Shown in pieces: positions 41,301 through 51,909 of a stretch of 64,000 nucleotides of DNA. The number at the start of each line of letters is the position of its first letter. Positions within the stretch are counted from its first letter, which is position 1. A model generated the notes under the pieces. The model was not told the DNA's origin. It did no database searches and saw only the letters and a list, made by a program, of their open reading frames with translations. Origin of the DNA: Bombyx mori (lineage: Eukaryota > Arthropoda > Insecta > Lepidoptera > Bombycidae); contig NC_085121.1 in assembly GCF_030269925.1 (NCBI RefSeq), forward strand, positions 265,501 through 329,500. The letters are read 5' to 3'. Both the position numbers and the translations under genes were made by a program.

Positions 41301-44300
41301 ATACCCCCACTCTGAACAAATATTAAATATTTTATTATGTATTACTTAGACATTTTTGTCCACCTTGAGATTTCATTGATCTTGTTACATGTCTCTGCAA
41401 AATCGACTTACTTATATTAAATTGCTTATCTATTTCAACTAAAGACTTATTCCCAATTTCGCTTCGAATAAACCAGATTTTTACCAACAAATTTAAAAAA
41501 TATTGTTATAACTACATAGACAACCCTACAAACCTGTACCTATTTATACTTAGGTCGTTTCCATTTCACGTATTCTCATCCCAATTGACCCCTTTTTCGT
41601 TGTTATTTGTACCTAAGACGTCCCCAATATCCCCAAAAACAACAGATTTTTACATGTATTTTTATTTAATCAAATACATTAAAACCAATAACAACTGAGA
41701 CTTACTTTTAATATATATGCTGGTTTAAACACTAAATAACGTTTATAAATCATAGTCGTCTTCTGTTATTATCAAATAAATAAAAGAGAGCAAAGTTTCT
41801 AGCACTAAAATAATTACCACCACAGGAAGTTAATTTGAAACGCGATTTTTTATAAGTTAGCAGCTATTATCATGCATATTCAGAGTTGTTTTGTGAACTT
41901 TCAACATTCTACTATTGAACTACAAAAAATGGAAGATTTTGTAACGAATATAAAACTTATATTGAGCGTCGAAAGATTTTCCCGGTTTTTTCCCGATTCG
42001 CCTCTCAATCCCTAATCGCCCCATTTTACCGGTATATAATTTAATGGCACGATTACGGGCGCGAGAATAAAATTCAAACGCGTTCTCGCAGTGACCCGGT
42101 CCCCTCTTCTAGTAAACCCAACCACAACCTTAATTCAATCAAATCATTAATAAATTATAGTCCCCGTAGTGAAGACAAGCTGCTAGTTATTCAAATGTAG
42201 TTAATTAAACATTAAATAGATGAGAAAGGAAAACCCGACATACCTTGACATTGCTTCTAGGAGACAGCGGCATGGGATTAGTTTCAACAATAGATATTTT
42301 GCTAGCGTTAGTCTTCAGTGAGAGGTCAAGTGCGAGTCGCTTCGCTTCCGGTGTGGCGCCCTCGGCCTCCCGGGGACGCTTGCGGGGGGCCGAGGACCGG
42401 GGGGGCGCCGGGGGCTCCTCGTCGGTGCCGGGGACCAGTCGCTGAGCCAGGCCGAAGTCTACTAATTGATATCTAGTTAAAAAGGTAATAAACTTAGTAG
42501 AACACAAACAGTTATTCAATAAATTATCTTTACAGGTAGTTAGGTAAATAATTTTGATTTAAATATATGGACTCTATCTCCAGGCAAGGCTACGATTCCA
42601 GAAATACTTTAAGTACATTTTTTCACACAAAACTTTTCTAGAAATTCAAGTATTTTAATTTTATTTGTTTGTGTACAGTATAGCCCGGTATGCTCACCTC
42701 CTATTTTCTCGATCGTACAAAAAGTTACTGGGTTTGACGTCTCGATGTATGACACCGAACGAGTGCACGTGCCGGAGCGCCTCGAGCAGCGCGCGCATGT
42801 ACTCGCGCAGCTCGGCCGCGTCCATGTCGCCCACGTACTCCTGGGAACGGATCCCAGCTCTTCCATATAATATTTTATTTAGTCCTACTGTACCCAGAGA
42901 AGGTAGATCGCTAACACTAGATCTAGATCTACCAGCCTGGTCAGTTACGTCGCTTAGTTTTTTTTCCTTCATAAACTGATGGTCTTGAGAGACCATAGCA
43001 CGAGTAGTGCTTCGCAGAATCAGGACCCACTGAGAAGATCCGGCGAGAAACTCAGTGGGCTGAGTCTGTGGGTTAATTTACTCACCGAGCCCTTCGTCGC
43101 AAGCGACGGGTTCGACGAGAACGGTGACCGGTGCTTGAGGTACCTAAAAGCACCGTTAGTGGATCGGGAGGATCCTAAATGACGTGTTTTGGGTGACGAC
43201 GACTGTTTACCATTCGGTCCGCAGGATCGAGAATGTGTCGCTTGTGTCGAATGTGTTGTGTTATATTAGATACTAGCGACCCGCCCTCGCTTCGCTACGG
43301 AAACATTAAAACACACATGAAACTAAAAAAAAAAAAAAAATTAAAAAAAGTAGCCTATGTTCATCAGGGACAATGTCGGCTTCTAATGGAAAAAGAATTT
43401 TTCAAATCGGTCCAGTAGTTTCGGAGCCTATTCGAAACAAACAAACAAACAAATCTTTCCTCTTTATAATATTAGTATAGATTTTCAGTACATGGTCGCA
43501 CAACAGTTTTGGACTGTAAGGTGTGAAAGAGTTTTAATGTTTTGTAAAACTGTTTTCAACACAAAATCAAAGTTAATGAATTTATTTAATTTATTGTATT
43601 GTATATTGATCTGCCATTATCCTGGTCATTAAAAATCAAATCACCAACATCATCATTAATCAATTATCAAAAAAAAATATTCTACTCTTAAGCTTGTTTG
43701 CTTTTAGTACTTTGCATTGTGTAAAATATTAACTTTATATGATATTTTCTGAAATGAAAATAATTTCATTAAAAAACTAACTATTGTCATGGCAGTTTTG
43801 ACACAATTAATGATTTTCTGTCTAATACTTTATGAAACTGAATGTTCATTAACACATATTATCTTTCCATAAGACTAATTTAGATTCAACTGAAACTTTG
43901 AGTATTATTTTTCCAACAGATAAGTAAATGTTCCATGATGCTATTAATGTTTGAAATATTGTTTATATAGATTGACTGACATACTCACAGAAAACTTTTT
44001 ATGAGGTAGATAGGGCATTACAAATACAATAGTGTCGAGATTACGAAGACAGAGCTCCACTCCAATCACATGATGTTTGCCTCTGTAATATAACACACGT
44101 AAAATGTTCAATTAAATTAATGGATAAATACCTCTACACAAGCTAGACATTCAAACACACATTAACTCATGTGCCAATGTGGTACTATTCAGTTAATGAT
44201 GGTCTTGTTACTCATAGCATATAGATATAAATTCAACAAGATTTAGGATTACGACTTAATAACCTCATCTGTAACAACAAATGATGATGTTCACACATAA

Positions 44301-45810
44301 TGACGTGCCCTTGTGTAGATTTGACCTTGATCCATGAATGGCAGATTCCTGTGTCATTTTTAGATGAGCAGATGGCAACAACATCCCATGGGGTGATAAG
44401 TAATTACGTAGATTGTACTTTAAAATAAATTCTAGTCAAATAAATATATGGGACATAATGCCTGTGTATATTAGTAATGATGCAGATTCATTTTTAAAAC
44501 ATACCCTATGTCCTGTAGACACCTTAACTCGTGTTCAATCCGAGCTGGATGTGCAGTAGGTACCAAGTGTTTTATGGCAAACCAACGCTTGTCTTTGTCT
44601 AGCAAAGATGAATGCTGTCTCAGTGAGCCTAAATACACTGAACTAAATGTTCCTTCTCCTATCTTTCGGTGCACTTCAAAAATCTTGTCCAGTTTTGGTA
44701 GCTTATATAAAAGTTCACATATTTGTTCACCTAGAGATAAATACAATAATTATTTTAAATTATTAATGTACTTATTTATTGGATGTCTATGTGTTTAATG
44801 ACACAGTTTTGTCTTCACTGTGTAATCGGGTGAACAATCTCATGTAGTATCTGATGTTAGGTGGTTACCAGAGCATATAAAAATCACAATGTGAATGCTG
44901 CCAATCACCATAAGACTTGAAAACAACTGTCTCAGTTGTACTAACTATTGTATAAGTTACATTTTTGTGTGTTTGATTCTTATTCACTAAGTTATGGCGG
45001 AAGTCATTCAGGAACATGTATTAAGTTGTGTGTATTTTATAAGAAAAAATTATACCTGTCTACTTCATTTCACCACAGGTATTATGGTGGTTATATAACA
45101 GATATAATAAAATAATTAGGTTCAATCTATTGAGAGATGGTTCTTCTCATAATAAGTGTAATATTAAGGCTAATACATAAGGTAATACTTTGATTGACAT
45201 TCACGATGCTTATGAAAGTAATATGATCTATCTTCTATTTACAAATCGTTATATTTCTGTCTTTTTAAAAACGACTTCAAAAGGGGAGGAGATATACATT
45301 TTTTTTACTTTTCTTAGAACTTTTTTTAGGATATTTTAATGATTCTTTTTTATTTGAAGAGCGATGGTTCTCATGTGCTCCTATTTAAAGTTTATTGAGA
45401 TCTGACCAGTAGTTTTTGAACTATGTATCCATAAGTGATGCAAATTTAATTGACTTCAACTAATTGAATTGTTTTGTACATATGTAATTAATAATAAATA
45501 ACAGTAAACAAGTCATGCACGATCATCCGGCCCCAAATCAGGATTCCGTGATATGGGTACACGTTTGCCCGGGAGTCAAACCCACGAGCCCTGGTACAAT
45601 AGTCTAGGGCGCTAACTACTGCACCACCAGGTCAGTCAAAGTACGTTAATACGATTTTTAATTTACTTTTTTTAAAATAATTATTCTTATTATTTTTTAT
45701 CTAAACTTACGTTCAGAAGAATCAGAAGTCTCATTTTCATTTTTATTTTCTTTGAGCTTTTTATGAGAACGTAACCCTTCTCTTATTTCAAATCCCCTAG
45801 ATCTGGACAT
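38397..45810 (-). CDS. CDC7: CDC7 kinase (DBF4-dependent replication kinase)
   Basis: Serine/threonine kinase that, with DBF4, phosphorylates MCM proteins to fire replication origins in the nucleus. Eight minus-strand exons, 45711-45810, 44505-44730, 43989-44082, 42698-42840, 42244-42472, 38903-39194, 38628-38833 and 38397-38555, have GT-AG borders and sum to 1449 bases, exactly 482 residues plus stop. Motifs: glycine loop GEGTFSSVY (58-66), Lys87 in FAIKH, PYLPHKKFS, catalytic loop HRDVKPSN (172-179), DFG (193-195), then a basic kinase insert. A C-x-C-x6-C-x2-C cluster follows at 269-281, as in the human protein, then RAGTQGFRPPEVL (PPE 299-301), a Cys-rich second insert in exon 7, and the final helix ending HEFFNS. 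Human CDC7 has 574 residues, so the inserts are shorter here. Exons 1-3 are AT-rich while exons 5-8 are extremely GC-rich. Intron 5 (3.05 kb) carries a SINE, a mariner-like and a pogo-like element. Confidence 0.95.
39265..39412 (-). mobile_element. Bm1-like SINE tail fragment in CDC7 intron 5
   Basis: Begins ttttttttttattgcttagatgggcg and stops after gatctcagtatagttaca, so only the 3' third in SINE sense is present. It starts about 70 bases from the CDC7 exon 6 acceptor. Confidence 0.88.
39413..39705. other. CDC7 intron sequence, nothing recognised
   Basis: AT-rich intron DNA between the SINE fragment and the mariner-like element. Confidence 0.4.
39706..40555 (-). mobile_element. Mariner/Tc1-like element, internally deleted
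   Basis: The ends are 27-base inverted repeats with few mismatches (CTTAGTTTGGCCATAAATACTG at left, CAGTATTTATGGCCAGACTAAG at right), flanked by TA at 39704-39705 and 40556-40557. The minus strand encodes the N-terminal paired-like HTH region of a mariner-type transposase (RSGRPRSVRTKKVV, then RTMSRILKDDLGL) up to ILLTDENFFTIEQHFNKQN. It then jumps directly to the last 29 residues (NFPMERVRASIDNWPQ onward). The middle, with two of the three catalytic acids, is deleted. A one-base shift near 40335 also separates the start (ATG near 40408) from the rest. Total 850 bp, so it can only move if helped by a complete relative. Confidence 0.92.
40854..42032 (-). mobile_element. Pogo-like element relic
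   Basis: Inverted ends CCGTAAAATGGGGCGATTAGGGA and TCCCTAATCGCCCCATTTTACCGG are flanked by TA (40852-40853 and 42033-42034). Related pieces (attgggacgaaatg, cccaattgacccc) occur inside. On the minus strand, around 41475-41350, a frame reads GNKSLVEIDKQFNISKSTLQ then RHV, the psq-type helix-turn-helix at the start of pogo/Tigger transposases. The rest of the transposase is gone or unrecognisable. It lies in CDC7 intron 5, next to the mariner-like element. Confidence 0.8.
42976..43245 (-). mobile_element. Jockey-clade LINE 3' end of ORF, in CDC7 intron 3
   Basis: Shares cactgagaagatccggcgag, ggttcgacgagaacggtgacc and aaaagcaccgttagtggatc with the copy at 46128-46515. On the minus strand this is the C-terminus of the reverse-transcriptase ORF. 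The 3' UTR and A tail are missing, so it is truncated at both ends. Confidence 0.78.
43270..43488. repeat. RTE-type dispersed repeat in CDC7 intron 3
   Basis: Runs from actagcgacccgccctcgct through a poly(A)-like run at 43326, cggtccagtagtttcggagc and a CAAA tandem (acaaacaaacaaacaaat) to tctttataatattagtatag. These landmarks are typical of a very common lepidopteran interspersed repeat with an RTE-like tail. Confidence 0.6.
44826..44950 (-). mobile_element. Very old Bm1-like SINE fragment in CDC7 intron 1
   Basis: Weak but ordered similarity: ctgatgttaggtggttaccagagc, then aaaaatcacaatgtgaatgctgccaatcacc and ctcagttgta. Assigned by order of landmarks only. Confidence 0.5.
45260..45510. repeat. 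Possible dispersed repeat in CDC7 intron 1
   Basis: Contains aaaacgacttcaaaaggggagga and gatctgaccagtagtttttga. The first motif is the start style of a very common insect repeat (AAACCGACTTCAAAAAGGAGG). Degraded. Confidence 0.4.
45540..45640 (-). repeat. tRNA-like SINE head relic
   Basis: On the minus strand TGGTGCAGTAGTTAGCGCC acts as box A and GGGTTTGACTCCC as box B, with a T-arm-like hairpin. The acceptor stem does not form. Lies in CDC7 intron 1. Confidence 0.5.
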
Positions 45811-46127
45811 ATTGGTTTAATTTATGAGTAGTTATATTTCCTCATATGGGTTGTTTTGCTGAATATTGTAAATTATAAAATAAATAACACGGGAACGGAG
45901 AAACAAGAAACACAAAACAATTGAAATTTCTTAGTTTTCGAATACAAGAAAGCGAAGAAATCACATTGTACAGCCGTGACTCTTAATTTTATTTTCATGA
46001 CATAAATTATCGAATATAAAAAAAGGCCTTATCTGTTACACGAATATTAAAACACAAGTGAATGAAGAGAACGAATATCCTAAAATGGATTATGGAATAT
46101 CATGATGACGGAGTGGTTGTGGCCTAT
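45811..46127 (-). promoter_or_regulatory. Probable CDC7 promoter and 5' UTR region
   Basis: The 317 bases between the CDC7 ATG and the LINE tail are AT-rich and hold no exon. By position this is where the CDC7 promoter and 5' UTR should lie. I place no specific motif. Confidence 0.35.
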
Positions 46128-46515
46128 TTTTTTTTTTTTTTCTCCTACCTAAGCTGAGAGCCTTGAGAGGCTATGTCAGCGTAACCCTAACTTTAGTAGG
46201 TGAGCTCACGGGGCTCAAACCTGACGATGTTGCTAACACGAACCCTAGCAAGAGTCGTGCTTCGCAGAATCTACCACCGGATCGGAAACGCGACCCACTG
46301 AGAAGATCCGGCGAGAAACTCAGTGGGCTGTGTCTGAGAGTTAATTTGCTCGTCGAGCCCTTCGACGCAAGCGTCGGGTTCGACGAGAACGGTGACCGGT
46401 GCTTGAAGTACCTAAAAGCACCGTTAGTGGATCGGGAGGATCCGAGATGACGTGTTTTGGGCGACGTCGACTGCTTTCCATTCTGTCCGCAGGATCGGGA
46501 ATGGGTTGTGGCCTA
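46128..46515 (-). mobile_element. Jockey-clade LINE, 5'-truncated with A tail
   Basis: The T run at the left is the reversed A tail, followed by the 3' UTR (cctaagctgagagccttgag) and the end of the ORF. On the minus strand the ORF encodes RRRPKHVISDPPDPLTVLLG and an Arg-rich C-terminus, a typical Jockey ending. The copy stops at about 46515. Confidence 0.82.
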
Positions 46516-46639
46516 AATGATGCCCGATGCATTTATGTCGAACGATACGATAATACCAATATTCGAGTCCAGCAGACAGCAATTATTTTTTCTAGTGAAA
46601 TACGTATCTACTTAAAACATATTCATGAATAACTTTCAC

Positions 46640-47076
46640 GATGTTGCGAATAAACCAGATTCGGATGCGTCGTCTACGCCGCTACACCTAGATGAAACCC
46701 GAAATACAAAGTGGGAAAGTTATTTAGAAGGACTCGCACCTTTTCATCAAGCATATTGGCGACTAGCTAGGCGACCCTCCAATTGGAAACTATCGCCACT
46801 ACGCATCTTTTCGTATGGGCCTCAGGCCAACTAGCAGATATACTGCAAGAGCAATGCTCCACCAGTGCTCAAACTGCTAATCCCGAACAGACGGAGTTGG
46901 TCGACAGGAAGCGACAAACGTCAGCCGGAGTCCTACAAGGCTCCGTTCTCTCACTACTACTTTTTAGCTTACAGTTGACTCTTTTCGCTAATGATACGCC
47001 TATCAAGTACTTGAAGTGTTGTAAAATTAAACCACCCGCACAGTTTAAAACACTATCAGTTTATTGTCAAAGAACA
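46640..47076 (+). mobile_element. Degenerate Jockey-clade LINE copy with internal deletions
   Basis: The frame encodes RNTKWESYLEGLAPFHQAYW, the same linker as at 24168. It then shifts frame and reads SGQLADILQEQCSTSAQTAN and GVLQGSVLSLLLFSL, a reverse transcriptase motif with the preceding palm region deleted. The LTLFAND segment that follows is an altered FADD box. A 171 bp MITE follows directly. LINE similarity seems to resume at 47448-47570 (cactttaggacagtggttcc). Confidence 0.78.
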
Positions 47077-47247
47077 GTGTGCTTAGTGAGAGTTTTTTAA
47101 CGTTTTCGATAGCGTAAAAGTTAACCCAATTTTGTCTACTTGGAACAGTGCCCCTAGCGGCAAACGTACTCAAACGATCCTATTCCATACAAATATAAGC
47201 TAACTTTTACACCATCCAGAACGTTAAAAAACTCTCACTAAGCACAC
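47077..47247. mobile_element. 171 bp MITE, copy 1
   Basis: Inverted ends about 40 bases long start GTGTGCTTAGTGAGAGTTTTTTAACG, shown here as separate blocks GTGTGCTTAGTGAG and AGTTTTTTAACG, with the inverse at the right. The core has gcccctagcggcaaacgtac. A second copy is at 63655-63826. Inserted in the middle of an old Jockey LINE. Confidence 0.85.
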
Positions 47248-48268
47248 AGAAAGAACACACACAAAGAAGGAGAAGAGAGTGAAGTTATGAGAAACATTTG
47301 TCCATTCAACACACAATTAATTATTAAAATTTAAATCTAGTTTTACATCTTACAATGTATGTAATAATTACAATATAATGTTACAAGTAATTTTTAACAT
47401 GCTACATACTCGAGCAGGAAAATGTCGTTCATGCATTATAAACTAAAGATCGCGGCCACCACTTTAGGACAGTGGTTCCGGAAGTGGCATGCGCGTCGAC
47501 ATTAACCCCACGAAAATCACAGCCGTACTGTTACGGTGTGGATCCTTTAAAAAAAAGGAAGCTGTGGCTGGCACTGAGTTTATTTTCTAAAAAAAATAGT
47601 AAATAGTACAAACGATGTGTGTTTCCGCTACTCATGCCAAATCTGTTCTGCCGCGCTTTAGCCACAAATCGTCTTTATATGAAACGATGCACCTTAGTCT
47701 GCATTATTATTTATATTGCGTTATTATTGAGGAACATATGTAACAGTACTCTTCAAAAGAGTTCGCCCTCACGATACCACAGCTAGCATTTCGCCCAGAA
47801 TTAAGTGGGGTAACGCCATGCCCGCCATCAAAATTTTGATGGCCGTTTGAGGGTAAGCCCTGGGCAACGTAGACCAAGTGCAGAAAGGAGAACAGAAGGA
47901 TGAAATTCGGTCCCCACATTAAGTCAGTAAGCGAACGATCCGCGTTCCTACTCGATCGACTCTATGCCATGATAGCAAGCGAAGTAAATTGTCCCTTAGT
48001 AACAAGGTGACACTAGAAAACTTAGGTCATCCAATCCTGTTTCTGCAGAATAACCGCCGCGGCGCCGTAGCACTGTGGTACGTGGGGAATATCGATCTTC
48101 ACGACAATTTAAATTCAGAACCGATGTATATCTAGAGGCTAGAAATGTTGTAAAATTAAGTAAAATTGAATATCAAAATTAAATTCTATGTTGTAAAGTT
48201 AAAATTAAGTAAGTAGCGTTCTCGCTACTTCGACAAAGAAGCGCGACTCGATAACCCTCCCATAGTGA
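47248..48268. other. Non-coding sequence with a LINE remnant
   Basis: At 47448-47570, ccaccactttaggacagtgg, ttccggaagtggcatg and cgacattaaccccacgaaaa match the Jockey ORF segment ALGQWFRKWRIDINP. The rest is unrecognised. Confidence 0.5.
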
Positions 48269-48545
48269 TTACTTATCTGATCTCCCGAGATTCACTTTTA
48301 GTTTTTTCAACCTCTTCAAGCACCGGTCACTGTCTTTGTCGAACTCGTCGATTAGGTACGACATTGACGAAGAGTTAGACGAGCGAACTAATCCATAGAC
48401 ATAGCCCACTGAGTTTCTCGACGGATTCTCAGTGGGTCGCGAATCCGATCCAGTGGTGATTCTGCGACGCACTGCTCTTCCTAGGGCTAGCAATTTTTTT
48501 CAGGTTGAGCCTGTGAACTCAACGATCCGTCCGCGAGAAGGTGAA
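48269..48545 (+). mobile_element. Jockey-clade LINE 3' fragment, degraded
   Basis: Follows 9300-9570 in order: cctcttcaagcaccggtcac, cccactgagtttctcgac, ggattctcagtgggtcgcg, then gttgagcctgtgaactcaa. Many substitutions and no A tail. It ends about 165 bases before the CISD3 start. Confidence 0.78.
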
Positions 48546-48710
48546 ATACTAGTCAGAAGAAAAAAAACATCGGCTTAAAGGTCTCGTTACCAGTTCATAA
48601 AATCTTAATTATAGATTATCTTAGGACTCAGAACTCTCAAATATATTAAGTGTATAATCTATGCTCAGAACTCAGAAATTTTCACCACATAAAGTTATAG
48701 TTTTTTAAAG

Positions 48711-50638
48711 ATGTTTCTGCGAAATATTTCACGTGCTATATACAATTGTAGTGGAAGGGTATGTGCGTTTCTAAGATAAACATGCAACATGTACGTGCGA
48801 TACCAAGCATTCTTAATAACAGGACGATTATTATTGAATATCAAAATGTTTTGAAACCTTTCATTTCTGCTGGAAAATAGTAAAAAGGTTTTCGCCAGTC
48901 CAGTAGTGGCTATACTGTTATTATATTACTTGTTTTTAATGTGCAATATATTTCACTCGTATTTTCAGGCATCCTATGTAACAAAAGTACCAAAACCGGA
49001 GGTTCCAAAGAATCCTTTAGAGAAAGTCTATTCGGCATCTCAACAGAAAGATAATGGTATCATTTATGACAAAAAACCATTTAAAATAACTTTGGAAGCT
49101 GGTAAAACATATCACTGGTGTCTTTGCGGACGTTCCAAGAGACAGCCCTTATGCGACGGAACACACAAAGACATATTCCTTAAGGTCACGCAGAGGTATG
49201 TTACAACAATAATATATATTGGACTTTATTTACCACAGTTTGAGTGGTTACAAAATTGCTTATCCCTTGGTCTGTATGTAGATAATTGGTGCCCTACATA
49301 GTGCACTGTAATTATGTTGACTTCTGTTACTAAGGCGCCGAAATATCTAATAAAGTTTGAGGCAGATGAATCCAAAGACACTGCAAATGAACCTATTTCT
49401 AAGAGACCCAAGAGACAAAATATACCTTAAAAACAAAATAATTCAAAGTTAAGCAATGCTTCGTATCAGGAATCGACATAATTACATCTGTACGCCACAT
49501 ACACACCGTTGACCTACTTGGCAGTCAAAGGGCTAACATAATAAAATACTAATAGTAAAAGCACTTGTCCAATGACTTAAATTTTGGTTGAAAGCCTGAC
49601 TTTTTTAGCTAAGTACTCACAAAAAAAGATAACAGCATCTGAAATCTTAACACTTTAATGCATCTCATATTAAGTGTAAACAAACGCTTCCAACTTCCTT
49701 GTTTTGTTTAGATCAACTGTATTTAAAAGACTACAATGTTTATGAGATAATTGTAATAAAAGCATAAGCCAGCACCAGATTTAAACTAATTACATGAAAC
49801 AAGATAGTATTGTTTCCCCTCTTTATGATATCCTTCGAAAAGACATCCCTCGGCCTATTAATATTAATTCGGTATTAACTTTAGTATATTCTAAAAATGT
49901 AAATATTCAATAAAACTTTTTATCTACTAATAATATTTATCTATAAAGTAGTTAGTCTAATATATTTGTTTGAGCTGTTCTTAAAATCACAGATTCGCAT
50001 ATGAAAAAAGTGATCATATTTATTTGTATTAAATTTTTTTTTCTCTAAGCATCTGTCATTTTTGTCGATACTGTGATGTTGGCAAAATGAATGCCTTAGG
50101 AGTTGGAGTCAATTTGTTTTTATAAAAAAAACTAGGTAGTATCTCATATTATAAGGTATCATTAAAAATAATACTTCACAAATTTGTTTTTATAAAAAAA
50201 AACTAGATAGTAGTATCTTATCTTATAAGGTATGATTAAAAATATTACTTCATCGCTTAATAATTGAAAATGAAAAAAACAATAATTCATAGATAGGTTT
50301 TTGCATTTCAGTTCAAAATGTTCTCTTCATAATCACAAACAAGAATTCATTTACTCCCTATGCATATTTGATGCTTCCTTATTAATATTAGGTTTAAAAA
50401 TTGAAATTCGATTGAAATATTCGTAGCTCAGACACTATAGCATTAAATAGGATAAAGTTGAAAATCAAATGTAGTGTTACTTAATCTTGGAAACTTTCTT
50501 TTTTTCAGGCCCATTAGATTCACAGTAGAAAAAACAAAGGATTATTGGCTGTGTAATTGTAAACAGACCAAGCTTAGACCTTTCTGTGATGGCACACACA
50601 AAAACAAAGATATACAAGAAGCTAATGTTAAAATTTAA
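48711..50638 (+). CDS. CISD3: CISD3-type mitochondrial double-CDGSH iron-sulfur protein
   Basis: Small 2Fe-2S protein of the mitochondrial matrix (MiNT/Miner2 type), linked to iron, redox and calcium handling. Three exons, 48711-48758, 48969-49195 and 50509-50638, join in frame to 134 residues, against 127 in human. The first 16 residues (MFLRNISRAIYNCSGR) look like a mitochondrial presequence. Two CDGSH domains each hold the 3Cys-1His cluster site: Cys67, Cys69, Cys78 and His82 in WCLCGRSKRQPLCDGTH, and Cys107, Cys109, Cys118 and His122 in WLCNCKQTKLRPFCDGTH. Two domains and no transmembrane anchor separate it from CISD1 and CISD2. The protein ends ANVKI. Intron 2 holds an imperfect tandem repeat. 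AATAAA at 50751 follows the stop by 113 bases. Confidence 0.95.
49313..49430 (+). other. Short coding-like frame inside CISD3 intron 2
   Basis: An ATG frame of 38 codons (MLTSVTKAPKYLIKFEADES, then KDTANEPISKRPKRQNIP) with a stop at 49428. The composition is coding-like and ends basic, but there are no matching splice partners and I know no family. It could be a transposon relic. Confidence 0.25.
50112..50262. repeat. Imperfect tandem duplication in CISD3 intron 2
   Basis: Two units of about 75 bases, each starting (c)aatttgtttttataaaaaaa, followed by actaggtagtatc, ataaggtat and attaaaaat..acttca. The second has small insertions. Confidence 0.75.
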
Positions 50639-50750
50639 TTTTAAGCAGAAACAAAATATCGATTATACTCCCTTAGATAGTTTATAGGACCCACTATGTG
50701 ATTAAAATTGTACAAAGATAAAAATTTGTTTCTGTAGATTTTACCCTGAA

Positions 50751-50756
50751 AATAAA
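50751..50756 (+). promoter_or_regulatory. Candidate poly(A) signal of CISD3
   Basis: AATAAA 113 bases after the CISD3 stop, followed by a TGTTTTTAG stretch suitable as a downstream element. Confidence 0.6.
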
Positions 50757-51305
50757 ACATGTTTTTAGTTAACATGTTTATTGCCACATCACCCATATCT
50801 GGGTGACAAGTATGCTTCATGGAGCCCAGTCACCCACGTACAGGTGATACTCTTGTTTGAAGTAATAGGATTTGAGTTGGATTTTAAAAGGAATTTTATG
50901 GTATGACCACTATTATGTAATTATAAGATGGGGAACATAAAAATACTAAAAAGATACATACAATACCTTTTATTAATTAAGCCCAAAAACTTGTCTATTT
51001 CTCATTTTAAAACAAAGTTCTTTGCAATAAATAGAATATATATTATATAATCATATTATATGAGATCTAAGAATATAACATTCAAGTTATATTGTTTATA
51101 TTACTACATGTCAATTGGTAACATTACAGCACATTGAGAGTCAGTACCAATGAGAAACAAATGAATTGAGCCAGGTGAAATGTGTTATAAGATCTAAAAA
51201 AAGCATAAAGTCAGACTAATTATTGATAGGTACTACATAAATACTTTATTAATGCATACATGTATGTATGTATATACTATATTACGGTCCCCAACTTATG
51301 CCAGG
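50757..51305. other. Non-coding sequence downstream of CISD3
   Basis: AT-rich. A short near-symmetrical stretch (atctgggtgacaagtatgct to cagtcacccacgtacaggtg) lies at 50800-50850. No gene. Confidence 0.35.
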
Positions 51306-51317
51306 ATATACCAGTTC

Positions 51318-51897
51318 GAGGAGGCAGTCTTCTCCCGGTGATGGTCAAGGGGCGAGCTAAGGGGGTTGAGGCTGCGCCGCACGCTATCGTCACTCTAGCG
51401 CGCTGGCACCAGGAGGACGGAGCGGCCCGTCGGCGACTGCGGACTGCGATGCGGTTCGCATTTTCGTCGTCCGGTCGGCGGTGTATCGCGTTCCGACCCG
51501 GCAGGCTGATTCTGGCCCAGCGGGGTATCCCGGAACACCAGTGGCATCGCCCAGGCGGCCTGGTAGGGCCGCCGTACCGCGAAGACCGACGTCGTTGGTC
51601 GTCGACTATCGCCTCGACGACCCGTCGGTCGGGCGTCCTCAGGGTGGCGCCGCGTGTCTGGTTGTAGTGCTGACCGCGGGAACCCCCCTACTCTGACCGG
51701 GTTCTGACCCCGGACGGAGATCAGACGTCGGGTGTAAGAGTGCAGGGGAGTCGTTTAGTGGGTGGGCCCTAAAATCCTTGGGCCCGCGATCTGCTCTCAA
51801 CACCTGCAGATCGTTGAGTCTCACATACCCCGCGCGCCCCTTATGCGCGGTAACCTCGTAGGTGGTTCGGCCCCGGCCCGGAAAAAAAAACAAAAGT
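51318..51897 (+). mobile_element. 5'-truncated GC-rich LINE 3' end with 12 bp target duplication
   Basis: A 580 bp GC-rich block ending ggcccggaaaaaaaaacaaaag is flanked by ATATACCAGTTC at 51306-51317 and at 51898-51909. The last half shares an ordered series of motifs with the inverse of 53040-53255 (ctgcagatcgttgag, gggtgtaagagtgcagggga, gtcgtttagtgggtgggccc). By its GC-rich 3' UTR it resembles R1-clade elements, but I cannot fix the family. Possible coding remnant: APHAIVTLARWHQEDGAARR. Confidence 0.82.
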
Positions 51898-51909
51898 ATA
51901 TACCAGTTC

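Noticed and set aside
49196..49301. Extension of CISD3 exon 2 to the stop at 49301
   Set aside because: A clear donor (GTATGT) lies at 49196, and the next exon supplies the second CDGSH domain in frame. The read-through would end in intron sequence.
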